Below, piece after piece: positions 1-9,163 of a stretch of DNA of 64,000 nt. Location: assembly GCF_012530535.1 (NCBI RefSeq), contig NZ_CP051299.1, positions 1,736,001 to 1,800,000 of the forward strand, in the 5' to 3' direction. Numbering within the stretch: the first letter of the stretch is position 1; every line of letters starts with the position of its first letter. The DNA is from Microcella flavibacter (lineage in GTDB: Bacteria > Actinomycetota > Actinomycetes > Actinomycetales > Microbacteriaceae). The position numbers and the translations under genes were made by a program. The notes under the pieces were generated by a model. The model was given only the letters and a program-made list of their open reading frames with translations, was not told the origin of the DNA and did not search any database.

Positions 1-67
1 CCTTCGCGGCCGAGTGGATGTTGCCGGAGCCGTAATCGAGCACGACGACGGTGGGGAGGGCGCTCAC
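1..67 (-). CDS. hisH: imidazole glycerol phosphate synthase subunit HisH (5' end only)
   Basis: Only the first 22 codons are in the window. They read from a GTG at 67 and include DYGSGNIHSA, the start of the class I glutamine amidotransferase fold of HisH. HisH makes ammonia from glutamine for HisF in histidine synthesis. The GTG lies 2 nt after the hisB stop codon, so the gene is probably translated with hisB. The catalytic Cys and His are outside the window. The assignment rests on this N-terminal motif and the hisC–hisB–hisH order. Confidence 0.85.
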   Translation of the reverse strand, partial: MSALPTVVVLDYGSGNIHSAAK

Positions 68-69
68 GG

Positions 70-675
70 TCAGAGCGCGCCCTTGGTCGAGGGGATGCCC
101 GAGACGCGGTCGTCGCGCTGCACCGCCTGGCGCAGCGCGCGCGCGAAGGCCTTGAACTCGGCCTCGGCGATGTGGTGCGGGTCGCGGCCGGCGAGCACCG
201 TGAGGTGCACCGTGAGCCCGGCGTGCATCGTGATGGCCTCGAAGACGTGGCGCACCATGGATCCGGTGAAGTGACCGCCGATGAGGTGGAACTCGAAACC
301 GGCGGGCTCGCCGGAGTGCACGAGGTACGGGCGGCCCGAGACGTCGACGACGGCCTGCGCGAGCGCGTCGTCGAGCGGCACGAGCGCGTCGCCGAAGCGG
401 GCGATGCCGGACTTGTCGCCGAGGGCCTTCGCGATGGCCTGGCCGAGCACGATGCCGGTGTCCTCCACCGTGTGGTGCACGTCGATCTGCGTGTCGCCGT
501 GCGCCTCGACCTCGAGGTCGATGAGGGAGTGCTTGGCGAGGGCCGTGAGCATGTGGTCGAAGAAGGGCACCGTCGTCGAGATCGACGAGCGGCCCGTGCC
601 GTCGAGCTCGACGGAGAGGCGGATGCTGGACTCGCTCGTCTCGCGACGGAGCTCGGCGGTGCGCGGGGAGGTCAC
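70..675 (-). CDS. hisB: imidazoleglycerol-phosphate dehydratase HisB
   Basis: This 201-residue protein has the usual length of monofunctional HisB. It catalyses the Mn-dependent dehydration of imidazoleglycerol phosphate to imidazoleacetol phosphate, the sixth step of cytoplasmic histidine synthesis. Metal-binding signatures are visible: FFDHML near residue 40, DVHHTVED near 66, and [10 protein letters not shown] near 168. The start is a GTG overlapping the hisC stop as GTGA, which suggests coupled translation. There is no fused phosphatase domain, as expected outside the enterobacteria. Confidence 0.97.
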   Translation of the reverse strand: MTSPRTAELRRETSESSIRLSVELDGTGRSSISTTVPFFDHMLTALAKHSLIDLEVEAHGDTQIDVHHTVEDTGIVLGQAIAKALGDKSGIARFGDALVPLDDALAQAVVDVSGRPYLVHSGEPAGFEFHLIGGHFTGSMVRHVFEAITMHAGLTVHLTVLAGRDPHHIAEAEFKAFARALRQAVQRDDRVSGIPSTKGAL

Positions 676-1748
676 CGGCCCATCCTACCGAGCACCTCGA
701 GGAACTCCGTGGTCTCGGCCTCGGTGCCCGCCGTGACCCGGAGATGGTTCGGGATCGCAAGATCGCGGATGAGGATGTCGTGCTCGAGGAGGTGCTCGAA
801 CACGCCCCGGGGATCGTCGACGCCCCCGAACAGCACGAAGTTCGCCCAGCTCTCGTGCGGGTCGTAGCCGAGCCGCGCGAGCTCGACGACGAGGCGGTCG
901 CGCTGCTCGCGGATCGCCCCCACCGTGGCGAGCATCGCCGGGGCGTGCTGCAGGGCGGCCACGGCCGCCGCCTGGGTCAGCGCCGACAGGTGGTACGGCA
1001 GCCGCACCAGCCGCAGCGCGTCAATCACCGCGGGGTCGGCGGCGAGGTAGCCGAGCCGGCCGCCGGCGAAGGCGAAGGCCTTGCTCATGGTGCGGGAGAC
1101 GACGAGCCGGGGCCGCCCCTCGAGCAGGCTCAGCGCGCTCGGCTCGCCCTCGGGCATGAACTCGGCGTAGGCCTCGTCGACCATGACGATGCCGCGGCTC
1201 GCGTCGTGCACCGCCTCGATGACGTCGAGCCCGAGCGGCGTGCCCGTCGGGTTGTTGGGGGCGCAGAGGAAGACGAGGTCGGGGTCGTGGCGCTCGATCG
1301 CGGCGACGGCGGTGCGCGTCGTGATGCGGAAGTCGTCGTCGCGGTCCGCGGCGATCCACCGCGTGCCCGTGCCGGAGGCGATGATCGAGTGCATCGAGTA
1401 CGTGGGCGGGAAGCCGAGCACGCTGCGGCCGGGCCCGCCGAAGGCCTGCAGGATGTGCTGGATGACCTCGTTGGACCCGTTCGCCGCCCAGACCCGCTCG
1501 GGCCCGATGCCGGCGCCGAGGTAGTCCGCGAGGTGCTCGCGCAGGGCGGTGAACTCGCGATCCGGGTAGCGGTTGATGCTGCGCAGCTCGCGCTCGATCG
1601 CGCTCGTCACGTGCGCGATGACCTCGGGCGGCACGGGGTGCGTGTTCTCGTTGACGTTGAGGGCGATGCGCACGGGCTTCTGCGGAGCGCCGTAGGGCGT
1701 CTGACCCCGCAGGTCGTCGCGGATGGGGAGGTCGGCGAGGGAGGTCAC
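672..1748 (-). CDS. hisC: histidinol-phosphate aminotransferase HisC
   Basis: A 358-residue PLP-dependent aminotransferase of fold type I. It converts imidazoleacetol phosphate to histidinol phosphate with glutamate as amino donor. Visible motifs are the substrate loop NVNENTHP near the N terminus, [17 protein letters not shown], and RTMSKAFAF with the PLP lysine. The reading frame stays open about 50 codons further upstream, but that stretch is Pro/Arg-rich and lacks family similarity. The GTG at 1748 is chosen because family sequence begins there and a -10 box (TACGAT) lies 6 nt upstream. It is the first gene of a hisC–hisB–hisH operon. Confidence 0.95.
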   Translation of the reverse strand: MTSLADLPIRDDLRGQTPYGAPQKPVRIALNVNENTHPVPPEVIAHVTSAIERELRSINRYPDREFTALREHLADYLGAGIGPERVWAANGSNEVIQHILQAFGGPGRSVLGFPPTYSMHSIIASGTGTRWIAADRDDDFRITTRTAVAAIERHDPDLVFLCAPNNPTGTPLGLDVIEAVHDASRGIVMVDEAYAEFMPEGEPSALSLLEGRPRLVVSRTMSKAFAFAGGRLGYLAADPAVIDALRLVRLPYHLSALTQAAAVAALQHAPAMLATVGAIREQRDRLVVELARLGYDPHESWANFVLFGGVDDPRGVFEHLLEHDILIRDLAIPNHLRVTAGTEAETTEFLEVLGRMGR

Positions 1749-1754
1749 CGCCTC

Positions 1755-1760
1755 ATCGTA
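1755..1760 (-). promoter_or_regulatory. leaderless -10 box of hisC
   Basis: TACGAT on the minus strand ends 6 nt before the hisC GTG, so the mRNA would start at or next to the start codon. The same spacing recurs at many genes in this window. No clear -35 box is seen. Confidence 0.5.
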
Positions 1761-1848
1761 GAGGCGGCCGGCCGGGGGCCCGGTGGAGGGACGAGGGCCT
1801 GGCCGGCGGCGCGGGCGACGGCCGGGTCGGTGGTCGGGGCCGGTCGGC

Positions 1849-2274
1849 TCAGTCGACGTAGGCGGCGGGCAGGACCAGCGTCTGGCCGGCCTGCACGGCA
1901 CCGCCGTCGAGGGCGTTGACCGCGACGATGTCGGCGACGACGTCGGCCGGGTTCGCCTCCGGCGCGATCGCCTCGGCGAGCGACCAGAGGGTCTGCCCCG
2001 CGGACACCGTGACCGTGACGGTGCTGCCGCCCTGGTCGGCGGCGGCCACGCCCCCGTTCAGCACCGCGAGGAGGATCGCGACGATGAACGGGAGCGCGAC
2101 GAGGACGGAGAGCACGGCACGACCGCGGGGGGTGATCCGGAGCCGCGTGCGGGGAGCAGGCGCGGCGGCGAGCGATGCGGCAGGACGGCGCGCAGGGGTG
2201 CGGGGCGCCGGGCTGCTCGGATCGATCGCACGGATGTCGATCGCACGGATGGTGGTGACGGTTGCGGTGCTCAT
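1849..2274 (-). CDS. LysM-domain membrane protein, candidate SOS cell-division inhibitor
   Basis: This is a 141-residue protein. A basic, Pro/Ala-rich cytoplasmic part (residues 1–55) is followed by one membrane segment near 62–85 and a C-terminal LysM domain (VSAGQTLWSLAEAI and following, about 95–141) that would bind peptidoglycan outside the membrane. The ATG at 2274 is preceded by GGGAGG. The architecture and the divergent position next to lexA match Rv2719c of Mycobacterium, DivS of Corynebacterium and YneA of Bacillus, which delay division during DNA damage. Two SOS-like boxes over its promoter support that role. The function is inferred from context and architecture; sequence identity in this group is low. 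Confidence 0.75.
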   Translation of the reverse strand: MSTATVTTIRAIDIRAIDPSSPAPRTPARRPAASLAAAPAPRTRLRITPRGRAVLSVLVALPFIVAILLAVLNGGVAAADQGGSTVTVTVSAGQTLWSLAEAIAPEANPADVVADIVAVNALDGGAVQAGQTLVLPAAYVD

Positions 2275-2360
2275 GGTGTCCTCCCGGGGGAAGTAGTGAC
2301 AGGCCCCCGGCGACGGACGCCGCCGGGGTTGCACCGCCTCTCGGCCGGGAGAGAGCGGTG

Positions 2361-2404
2361 CGAACCTGTGTTCCGAACATACATTCGATCGGTCACGGAT
2401 TCAA
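2361..2404 (-). promoter_or_regulatory. SOS-controlled promoter of the LysM gene (two LexA boxes)
   Basis: A promoter on the minus strand has -35 TTGAAT (2399–2404) and -10 TATGTT (2376–2381), 17 bp apart. Two SOS-type boxes abut each other: CGAACCTGTGTTCC at 2361–2374 and CGAACATACATTCG at 2374–2387. Each has one mismatch to CGAAC-N4-GTTCG. The second covers the -10 box, so LexA binding would block the promoter. Confidence 0.75.
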
Positions 2405-2445
2405 GCCCGTACTCGGAACTCGTCCCCCTGGGCGGTGCGACACAC

Positions 2446-2486
2446 TCGAACAGGTGTTTGAGCGGAGGCGCCGCACTGGATAGAGT
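2446..2486 (+). promoter_or_regulatory. SOS-controlled promoter of lexA
   Basis: The sequence TCGAACAGGTGTTTGA (2446–2461) matches the gram-positive LexA box with one mismatch. It overlaps -35 TTGAGC (2458–2463), which is 17 bp from -10 TAGAGT (2481–2486). The layout indicates autorepression of lexA. The transcript would begin near 2493 and carry a short leader. Confidence 0.8.
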
Positions 2487-2550
2487 TTCGAAGACTCACG
2501 GGCAGTCCATCGGGGACCACCGACATTCGTGAGGATGGGATGGAGCGGCC

Positions 2551-3267
2551 ATGGCGTCGAACAGCGGAGCGAGCGGGCGCAGCGGCGCGGACCGCACGGC
2601 GTACGAGCCCACCGGCCCGGGCACCCGGCGGCGGACCACCCTCAGCGACAAGCAGCGCTCGATCCTCGGCGTGATCCAGGCCTCCGTTGCGCAGCGGGGC
2701 TACCCGCCGAGCCTCCGCGAGATCGGCGAGGCCGTGGGGCTCTCCTCCCTCTCGAGCGTCTCCCACCAGCTCGGGCAGCTCGAGCTCAGCGGGTACCTGC
2801 GGCGCGATCCGAATCGCCCGCGCGCGCTCGAGGTGCTCATCGACATCGAGGCGCCCTCGGCACCGGACTCCCCCACCAGCCCCTCCGTCGGCGACGCCGC
2901 CATGGTGCCGCTGGTCGGACGCATCGCCGCCGGCATCCCGATCACGGCGGATCAGCAGGTCGAGGAGGTGTTCCCGCTGCCGCGGCAGCTCGTCGGCAAG
3001 GGCGAGCTCTTCATGCTCAAGGTCGTCGGCGACTCGATGATCGACGCCGCCATCTGCGACGGGGACTGGGTCGTCGTGCGACAGCAGAGCACCGCCGAGA
3101 ACGGCGAGATCGTCGCCGCCATGCTCGACGACGAGGCGACCGTCAAGGTGTTCCGCCAGCGCGACGGCCACACCTGGCTGCTGCCGCGCAACTCGGCGTT
3201 CGAGCCGATCGTGGGCGACTACGCCACCATCCTCGGCAAGATCGTCGCGGTGCTGCGCTCGGTCTGA
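2551..3267 (+). CDS. lexA: SOS repressor LexA
   Basis: A 238-residue repressor and self-cleaving serine protease. A disordered N-terminal tail of about 28 residues is followed by a winged helix-turn-helix DNA-binding domain ([20 protein letters not shown], near 55–75) and an S24 peptidase domain. The cleavage site is Ala127–Gly128 in GRIAAGIPI. The catalytic pair is Ser162 (GDSMIDAAI) and Lys199 (EATVKVF). Activated RecA triggers cleavage and derepresses the SOS genes. GGAG precedes the ATG. Its promoter carries a LexA box, and the divergent LysM gene is probably in the same regulon. Confidence 0.98.
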   Translation: MASNSGASGRSGADRTAYEPTGPGTRRRTTLSDKQRSILGVIQASVAQRGYPPSLREIGEAVGLSSLSSVSHQLGQLELSGYLRRDPNRPRALEVLIDIEAPSAPDSPTSPSVGDAAMVPLVGRIAAGIPITADQQVEEVFPLPRQLVGKGELFMLKVVGDSMIDAAICDGDWVVVRQQSTAENGEIVAAMLDDEATVKVFRQRDGHTWLLPRNSAFEPIVGDYATILGKIVAVLRSV

Positions 3268-3362
3268 GCCGCGACCGCCCGCACCGCAGCCGCTCGAGCC
3301 GATGCGGGGCGCACGGGGGCCGTTTGCGCGGCCGCCGGTCGCCCGGCGTCAGGCGGGCGCGC

Positions 3363-4961
3363 TCAGGCGCCGACGACGGCGAACTCGGCGTACTGCGCCG
3401 CGAACTGCGGGTTCGCGAACGCCCGCACCCGGGTGCCCGCCTCCTCGTACTCGGTCGAGATGATGCGCCCGCGCTCGTGCAGCAGCGCCACGAGGTCGCC
3501 CCGGTCGAACGGGATGAGCACGTCGAGCTCGACGTCGGGGTTCGGCAGCAGCTCGGCGATGCGCTGGCGCAGCTCGTCGACGCCCTCGCCCGTGCGCGCC
3601 GAGACGAAGACTGCGGTCGGCTCGAGGCCGCGCAGCAGCAGACGCGCGTCGTCGTCGATGAGGTCGGCCTTGTTGAAGGCGATGATCTCGGGGATGTCGC
3701 GCGCGCCGACCTCGCCGATGACGTCGCGCACGGTCGCGATCTGACCCGCCGGGTCGGGGTGGGCGCCGTCGACGACGTGCACGATGACGTCGGACTCGCC
3801 GACCTCCTCCAGCGTCGAGCGGAAGGCCTCGACGAGCTGGTGCGGCAGGTTGCGCACGAAGCCGACGGTGTCGGCGAGCGTGTACGGGCGGCCGTCCGGC
3901 GTGGAGGACTTGCGCACCGTCGCGTCGAGCGTCGCGAACAGCGCGTTCTCGACGAGCACGCCCGCGCGCGTGATGCGGTTCAGCAGGCTCGACTTGCCGG
4001 CGTTGGTGTAGCCGGCGATCGCGACGCTCGGCACCGCGAAGCGGTCGCGGTTGGCGCGCTTGGCCTGCCGGGCGGGCGCGAAGCCCTTGATCTGGCGGCG
4101 CAGCTTCGCCATGCGGGTGTGGATGCGGCGGCGGTCGAGCTCCATCTTGGTCTCACCCGGACCGCGGCTGCCCATACCGGCGCCGGCGCCGCCGACCTGG
4201 CCGCCGGCCTGGCGCGACATCGACTCGCCCCAGCCGCGCAGGCGCGGCAGGAGGTACTCGAGCTGCGCGAGCTCGACCTGGGCCTTGCCCTCGCGGCTCG
4301 TCGCGTGCTGGCTGAAGATGTCGAGGATGACCGCGGTGCGGTCGATGACCTTGACCTTGACGACGTCCTCGAGGGCGCGCCGCTGGCTGGGCGCGAGCTC
4401 GGTGTCGGCGATGACGGTGTCGGCGCCGAGCTCGGCGACGATGAGCGCGAGCTCCTGCGCCTTGCCCTTGCCGAGGTAGGTGGAGGGATCGGGGTGCGGT
4501 CGGCGCTGGAGGAGTCCGTCGAGCACGACGGCGCCGGCGGTCTCGGCGAGGGCCGCGAGCTCGCGCAGCGAGTTCTCGGCATCGGTGACGCCGCCCTGCG
4601 GGTGCACGCCGATGAGCACGACGTTCTCGAGCCGCAGCTGCCGGTACTCGACTTCCGTGACGTCCTCGAGCTCGGTCGAGAGACCGCGGACGCGGCGCAG
4701 CGCAGCCCGATCCTCGCGGTCGAACTGGTCGCTGTCGCGGTCGTCGAGGTAGGCGTTGTCGGTCTGCAGCGCGCTCGCGCGGGAGTCGTCGAGACCGTGC
4801 CGGCGGGCGCGCACATCGGCGGTGGCGAGCACTCGCGCGACCGCGGCGGCCCCGGCGTCCTCGCCGCTCGTGCCACCCTGCCCCGCACCGCCCCGCGTCG
4901 GGTCGTGCTGCGCGGCGTCGGCGTCGTGCTCTGAGCTTCGGTCGGTCATCCCGTTCACCAT
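3363..4961 (-). CDS. hflX: GTPase HflX
   Basis: A 532-residue ribosome-associated GTPase that splits stalled or heat-damaged 70S ribosomes. The order is a variable acidic N terminus, the HflX domain (HPDPSTYLGKGKAQEL near 160), a Gly-rich linker (GGAGAGMGSRGPGETKMELDR), and the G domain with G1 GYTNAGKSSLLN, G3 DTVGFVRNLP and G4 FNKADL. The start is taken as the ATG at 4961 preceded by GAGAG; the ATG at 4949 is a second possibility. It sits between lexA and the miaA block, the usual actinobacterial location, and is divergent from a methyltransferase gene. Confidence 0.95.
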   Translation of the reverse strand: MVNGMTDRSSEHDADAAQHDPTRGGAGQGGTSGEDAGAAAVARVLATADVRARRHGLDDSRASALQTDNAYLDDRDSDQFDREDRAALRRVRGLSTELEDVTEVEYRQLRLENVVLIGVHPQGGVTDAENSLRELAALAETAGAVVLDGLLQRRPHPDPSTYLGKGKAQELALIVAELGADTVIADTELAPSQRRALEDVVKVKVIDRTAVILDIFSQHATSREGKAQVELAQLEYLLPRLRGWGESMSRQAGGQVGGAGAGMGSRGPGETKMELDRRRIHTRMAKLRRQIKGFAPARQAKRANRDRFAVPSVAIAGYTNAGKSSLLNRITRAGVLVENALFATLDATVRKSSTPDGRPYTLADTVGFVRNLPHQLVEAFRSTLEEVGESDVIVHVVDGAHPDPAGQIATVRDVIGEVGARDIPEIIAFNKADLIDDDARLLLRGLEPTAVFVSARTGEGVDELRQRIAELLPNPDVELDVLIPFDRGDLVALLHERGRIISTEYEEAGTRVRAFANPQFAAQYAEFAVVGA

Positions 4962-4978
4962 ACTCTCTCGGTATTCGC

Positions 4979-4984
4979 TAGATT
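4979..4984 (+). promoter_or_regulatory. leaderless -10 box of the RsmC-like gene
   Basis: TAGATT ends 6 nt before the ATG at 4991 and no ribosome-binding site is present, so a leaderless transcript is likely. A TTCACC at 4954–4959 could be a poor -35. Confidence 0.5.
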
Positions 4985-4990
4985 CTGCCT

Positions 4991-5632
4991 ATGCCCCAGG
5001 AGCACTACTTCAGCGCGTCCCCGGGGGGCGAGCTGGTGCTCAAGCCGCTCACCGTGACCCTCGCCGGTCAGCAGCGCGAGGTCGTCACCGCGGGCGGGGT
5101 CTTCAGTCCGGGCGGCGTCGACATCGGCACGCAGGTGCTGCTCTCGCACGTGCCGCCGCCGGCCCCGGGAGGCGATCTTCTCGACCTCGGCTGCGGATGG
5201 GGCCCGATCGCGCTGAGCCTCGCCCTCGAATCACCCCGCGCGACCGTGTGGGCGGTCGACGTCAACGAGCGCTCCCTCGAGCTCACGCGCCGCAACGCCG
5301 AGGCCCTCGGCCTCACCAACGTCAACGCCGTGCGGCCGGAGGATGTTCCCGACGGCGTGCGCTTCACGACGATCTGGTCGAACCCGCCGATCCGCGTCGG
5401 CAAGGACGAGCTGCACGGCATGCTCGACCGCTGGCTGCCGCGGCTCGACGAGGGCAGCGACGCCTGGCTCGTCGTCTCGCGCAACCTCGGCTCGGACTCG
5501 CTGCAGCGCTGGCTCGAGGGGCGCTACTCCCCCGGGCTGCAGGTGGGGCGTGCGGCGACGCACAAGGGCTTCCGCGTGCTGCGGGTGCGCAATCGTCGCG
5601 GGACGACCGGGCCGGTCGACGTCATCCGCTGA
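4991..5632 (+). CDS. RsmC-like class I SAM-dependent methyltransferase
   Basis: A 213-residue single-domain methyltransferase. The SAM-binding motif I is DLGCGWGPIA (near 61–70) and the acceptor motif is SNPPI (near 133), the N-P-P-[FYI] signature of N6/N2-amino methyltransferases that act on RNA, DNA or protein. THKGFRVLRVR near the C terminus is typical of the RsmC/RlmG (MTS domain) group. E. coli RsmC methylates G1207 of 16S rRNA, but this protein lacks the duplicated N-terminal half, so the exact target is uncertain. It is transcribed divergently from hflX. Confidence 0.85.
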   Translation: MPQEHYFSASPGGELVLKPLTVTLAGQQREVVTAGGVFSPGGVDIGTQVLLSHVPPPAPGGDLLDLGCGWGPIALSLALESPRATVWAVDVNERSLELTRRNAEALGLTNVNAVRPEDVPDGVRFTTIWSNPPIRVGKDELHGMLDRWLPRLDEGSDAWLVVSRNLGSDSLQRWLEGRYSPGLQVGRAATHKGFRVLRVRNRRGTTGPVDVIR

Positions 5633-5686
5633 GCCGCGGTCGGCGTGCGGTCCGCGGCGGGCATCCCTCGAAGCGGGCGGATGCTC

Positions 5687-6565
5687 TCAGACCTGCAGCT
5701 CGCCCTCGAAGACGAGCACGGCGGGGCCGCTGAGCACCGCGTGCTCGCCGTCCTCCTCCGCGACGACGCGCACGCCGAGCACGCCCCCGGGCACCTCGAC
5801 GCGCCACTCCTCGGGCGCTCCCGCGCCCGCCCAGTGGCGCACGGCCATGGCGGCGGCGACCGCGCCGGTTCCGCAGGAGAGCGTCTCGCCGCTGCCGCGC
5901 TCGTGCACGCGCATCCGGATGCGCCCGACGCCGTCGACGACGAGCGGATCGCCGGGCACGACGAACTCGACGTTCGCGCCCTCGGGCGCCGCGGGCTCGA
6001 GCAGGGGGGCGGCCCCGAGGTCGATCGCGTCGAGCTCCTCGTCGCTCGCGACGGCGACGACGACGTGCGGATTGCCGACCGAGATGCCGAGCCCGGGGCG
6101 GGCGACGGGGAGCTCGCGGGCACGGACGAGCGGCTCGCCGCCCTGCAGGCGCCAGAGGCCCATGTCGACGGCGTAGCCCTCGGGCGTGCGCAGCACGTCG
6201 CGGACGCCCGCGCGCGTGCCGATGGGCAGGCTCGCGCCGACGGGCAGCTCGACGAGCCCGGCGGCGATGAGGTACTCGGTGAAGACGCGCACCCCGTTGC
6301 CGCACATCTCGCTCACGCTGCCGTCGCTGTTGACGTAGTCCATGAACCACTCGGCGCGCGGATCCTCCGCGAGCGCGGCAGCGCCGTCGGGGAGGCTGTC
6401 GGAGCGGACGGCGCGGATGACCCCGTCGCCGCCGACGCCGACGTGCCGGTCGGCGATGGCCGCGAGCTGCTCACGCGCGAGGCCGTGCTCGCCCTCCGGA
6501 TCGGCGTAGAGCACGAAGTCGTTGCCGGTGCCGTGGCCCTTGGTGAAGCGGATGCTCGTCGCCAT
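5687..6565 (-). CDS. dapF: diaminopimelate epimerase DapF
   Basis: A 292-residue PLP-independent epimerase. It interconverts LL- and meso-diaminopimelate for peptidoglycan and lysine synthesis. The two catalytic cysteines are Cys88 in [11 protein letters not shown] and Cys231 in LSCGTGA. The N-terminal signature [10 protein letters not shown] is intact. The gene follows miaA after a 9-nt gap but has its own -10 box overlapping the miaA stop, so it may be transcribed both ways. DapA and DapB are also in this window but not in this operon. Confidence 0.97.
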   Translation of the reverse strand: MATSIRFTKGHGTGNDFVLYADPEGEHGLAREQLAAIADRHVGVGGDGVIRAVRSDSLPDGAAALAEDPRAEWFMDYVNSDGSVSEMCGNGVRVFTEYLIAAGLVELPVGASLPIGTRAGVRDVLRTPEGYAVDMGLWRLQGGEPLVRARELPVARPGLGISVGNPHVVVAVASDEELDAIDLGAAPLLEPAAPEGANVEFVVPGDPLVVDGVGRIRMRVHERGSGETLSCGTGAVAAAMAVRHWAGAGAPEEWRVEVPGGVLGVRVVAEEDGEHAVLSGPAVLVFEGELQV

Positions 6566-6571
6566 GGCTCG

Positions 6572-6577
6572 ATCCTA
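6572..6577 (-). promoter_or_regulatory. leaderless -10 box of dapF, overlapping the miaA stop codon
   Basis: TAGGAT ends 6 nt before the dapF ATG. Its first three bases are the TAG stop codon of miaA. This suggests an internal promoter at the gene junction. Confidence 0.45.
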
Positions 6578-7510
6578 CGGGCGGGGGATGCGCGGAGGGT
6601 CGGTCGCGAGGAGGGCGTCGACCCGCTCACCGAGATGCTCGTCGAGGGCGTCGACCCACTCGGTCGCCGCATCCCGGCCGAACCAGCCGACCTGCCGGCG
6701 CGCGTAGCGGCGGGTGAGCGCCGCTGTCTCGGCGATCGCCTGCGCCTCGGTCATCTCGCCCGCGAGCTGCGCGAGGGCCTGGGCGTAGCCGATGGCGCGG
6801 CGGGCCGTGATCCCGCGCTCGAGGCCGTGCTCGCGCAGGGCCTCGACCTCGGCGACCATGCCCGCCTCCCACATGCCCTCGACGCGCGCGTCCAGCCGCG
6901 GCACGAGCTGCTCGCGCGGCACGCGAAGTGCGATCTGGCGGTAGGGCCGCCAGGGGGTGTCGCGGGCCGCGAGGCCGGCGCTGAAGGGCTCTCCGGTGAG
7001 GTCGATGACCTCGAGGGCGCGCACGACGCGGCGGCCGTTCCGGGCGTCGATGGCTTCGGCGGCGCGCGGGTCGCGCTGCGCCAGCTCCCGGTGCAGGGCG
7101 TCGGCGCCGAGCCGGTCGAGCTCGGCCTCCCAGTGCGAGCGCAGGCGGGCATCCGTGCCGGGGAATCGGAAGTCGGTGAGGAGCGCGGCGACGTACAGGC
7201 CGGAGCCGCCGACGACGATCGGCACCGCCCCGCGCTGCTGGATGCCCTCGATGATCGCGCGCGCCTCGCGCTGGTAGCGCGCGGCCGAGGCCTCCTCGAC
7301 GACGTCGAGCACGTCGATGAGGTGGTGCGGAACGCCGCGCCGCTCGCACTCGGGCAGCTTGGCGGTGCCGATGTCCATGCCGCGGTAGAGCTGCATCGCG
7401 TCGGCGTTGACGATCTCGGCGGCGATGCCACGGGCAGCCCAGCGCTCGGCGAGGTCGAGTCCCAGCGCGCTCTTGCCGGTGCCGGTCGCTCCGACGAGCG
7501 CAACGATCAC
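6575..7510 (-). CDS. miaA: tRNA dimethylallyltransferase MiaA
   Basis: A 311-residue enzyme that transfers a dimethylallyl group to the N6 of A37 in tRNAs reading UNN codons. The P-loop GATGTGKS is at residues 7–14. [17 protein letters not shown] follows, and [11 protein letters not shown] lies near residue 100. The start is the GTG at 7510, which overlaps the miaB stop as GTGA; an upstream extension lacks family similarity. The neighbouring miaB product acts next on the same base by adding methylthio, so the overlap links consecutive steps. Confidence 0.96.
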   Translation of the reverse strand: MIVALVGATGTGKSALGLDLAERWAARGIAAEIVNADAMQLYRGMDIGTAKLPECERRGVPHHLIDVLDVVEEASAARYQREARAIIEGIQQRGAVPIVVGGSGLYVAALLTDFRFPGTDARLRSHWEAELDRLGADALHRELAQRDPRAAEAIDARNGRRVVRALEVIDLTGEPFSAGLAARDTPWRPYRQIALRVPREQLVPRLDARVEGMWEAGMVAEVEALREHGLERGITARRAIGYAQALAQLAGEMTEAQAIAETAALTRRYARRQVGWFGRDAATEWVDALDEHLGERVDALLATDPPRIPRP

Positions 7511-9123
7511 GAGGGAACGCGCTGGCCGTCGGCGGGGTCGTAGATTGGCGAGGTGGCGACCCGCAGCGTCGGGAGGCCGAGCGAGACGCGCGGTGCATCG
7601 CCTGTGGCGGCCGGCGTGGGCGCGCCGCAACTCTCGGCCTGCGCGCGGTCCCACGCATCGCCCGCGCGGGTGCGACGGATGCGGGGCGCCTCGCCGGCGT
7701 CGGCCAGGAGGTGGAAGGGCGCGGCGCTCGTGATCGTCGCGGTCACGACGTCGCCCGGGCGGGGACGCGCGCCGAGGCTCTCGGGGACGGCGACGTGCAC
7801 GAGGCGGCTGTCCTCCGCCCGGCCCGTGAGGCGGTGGTTCTCGGCGTCCTTGCGGCCGTCGCCCGCCCCGACGAGCACCTCGACCTCGCGGCCGATCTGC
7901 GCCTGGTTCTCCTCCAGACTGATGCGGTCCTGCAGGGCCACGAGGCGCTCGTAGCGCTCCTGCACGACGGCCTTCGGCACCTGGTCGGGCATCGTCGCCG
8001 CGGGCGTGCCGGCGCGGATCGAGTACTGGAAGGTGAAGGCGCTCGCGAACCGGGCCTGTTCGACGACCCGCAGGGTCTCGGCGAAGTCCTCCTCCGTCTC
8101 GCCGGGGAAGCCCACGATGATGTCCGTGCTGATCGCGGCGTTCGGGATGCGCGCCCGCACGCGGTCGAGGATGCCGAGGAAGCGGTCGGAGCGGTAGGAG
8201 CGCCGCATCGCCTTGAGCACCCGGTCGGACCCGGACTGCAGCGGCATGTGCAGCTGCGGCATGACGGCAGGCGTCTCGGCCATCGCGTCGATGACGTCGT
8301 CGGTGAAGGCGGCGGGGTGCGGGCTCGTGAAGCGGATGCGCTCGAGACCCTCGATGCGGCCGGCGGCGCGCAGCAGCTTGCCGAAGGCGAGACGGTCGCC
8401 GAACTCGACGCCGTAGGAGTTGACGTTCTGGCCGAGGAGCGTGACCTCGATCGCGCCGTCGTCGACGAGGGCCTGCACCTCGGCGAGGATCTCGCCGGGC
8501 CGACGATCCTTCTCCTTGCCGCGGAGGCTCGGCACGATGCAGAAGGTGCAGGTGTTGTTGCAGCCCACCGAGATGCTGACCCAGCCGCTGTAGCTCGACT
8601 CGCGACGGGTCGGCAGCGTCGAGGGGAACACCTCGAGCGACTCGAGGATCTCGAGCTGCGCCACGCCGTTGTGGCGGGCGCGCTCGAGGAGCGCCGGCAG
8701 CGAGCCCATGTTGTGGGTGCCGAAGACGACGTCGACCCAGGGCGCCTTCTCGAGGATCGTCGTGGTGTCCTTCTGCGCGAGGCAGCCGCCGACGGCGATC
8801 TGCAGGTCGCCGTCGCGCTTGCGCTTGACGCTCGCGAGGTGTCCGAGGTTGCCGTAGAGCTTGTTGTCGGCGTTCTCGCGCACGGCGCAGGTGTTGATGA
8901 CGACGACGTCGGCGATCTCCCCGCCCGCCGCCTTGACGTAGCCGGCCGCGTCGAGGGATCCGCTGAGGCGCTCGGAGTCGTGCACGTTCATCTGGCAGCC
9001 GTAGGTGCGCACCTCGTAGGTGCGCTGCCGGCCCTCCGCGGTGCGCGCCGCCGGGGACGGCGCGATCGCCGTCCCCCCGGAGGCGGACGAGCGGACGGAG
9101 GGCGCGGGCAACATGGTGCTCAT
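7507..9123 (-). CDS. miaB: tRNA-2-methylthio-N6-dimethylallyladenosine synthase MiaB
   Basis: A 538-residue radical-SAM methylthiotransferase that converts i6A37 to ms2i6A37 in tRNA. The UPF0004 domain has three cluster cysteines ([24 protein letters not shown]). The radical-SAM motif CNNTCTFC follows, then a TRAM RNA-binding domain. A Pro/Ala-rich tail of about 50 residues after TRAM is longer than usual and has no recognisable domain. The ATG at 9123 is chosen because it has an AGG about 10 nt upstream and the sequence beyond it is low complexity. It overlaps miaA by 4 nt. Confidence 0.95.
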   Translation of the reverse strand: MSTMLPAPSVRSSASGGTAIAPSPAARTAEGRQRTYEVRTYGCQMNVHDSERLSGSLDAAGYVKAAGGEIADVVVINTCAVRENADNKLYGNLGHLASVKRKRDGDLQIAVGGCLAQKDTTTILEKAPWVDVVFGTHNMGSLPALLERARHNGVAQLEILESLEVFPSTLPTRRESSYSGWVSISVGCNNTCTFCIVPSLRGKEKDRRPGEILAEVQALVDDGAIEVTLLGQNVNSYGVEFGDRLAFGKLLRAAGRIEGLERIRFTSPHPAAFTDDVIDAMAETPAVMPQLHMPLQSGSDRVLKAMRRSYRSDRFLGILDRVRARIPNAAISTDIIVGFPGETEEDFAETLRVVEQARFASAFTFQYSIRAGTPAATMPDQVPKAVVQERYERLVALQDRISLEENQAQIGREVEVLVGAGDGRKDAENHRLTGRAEDSRLVHVAVPESLGARPRPGDVVTATITSAAPFHLLADAGEAPRIRRTRAGDAWDRAQAESCGAPTPAATGDAPRVSLGLPTLRVATSPIYDPADGQRVPS

Positions 9124-9163
9124 GATGCCTGCCAGTGTACGGCGGGCCGTGCGGGGCGGAGGG

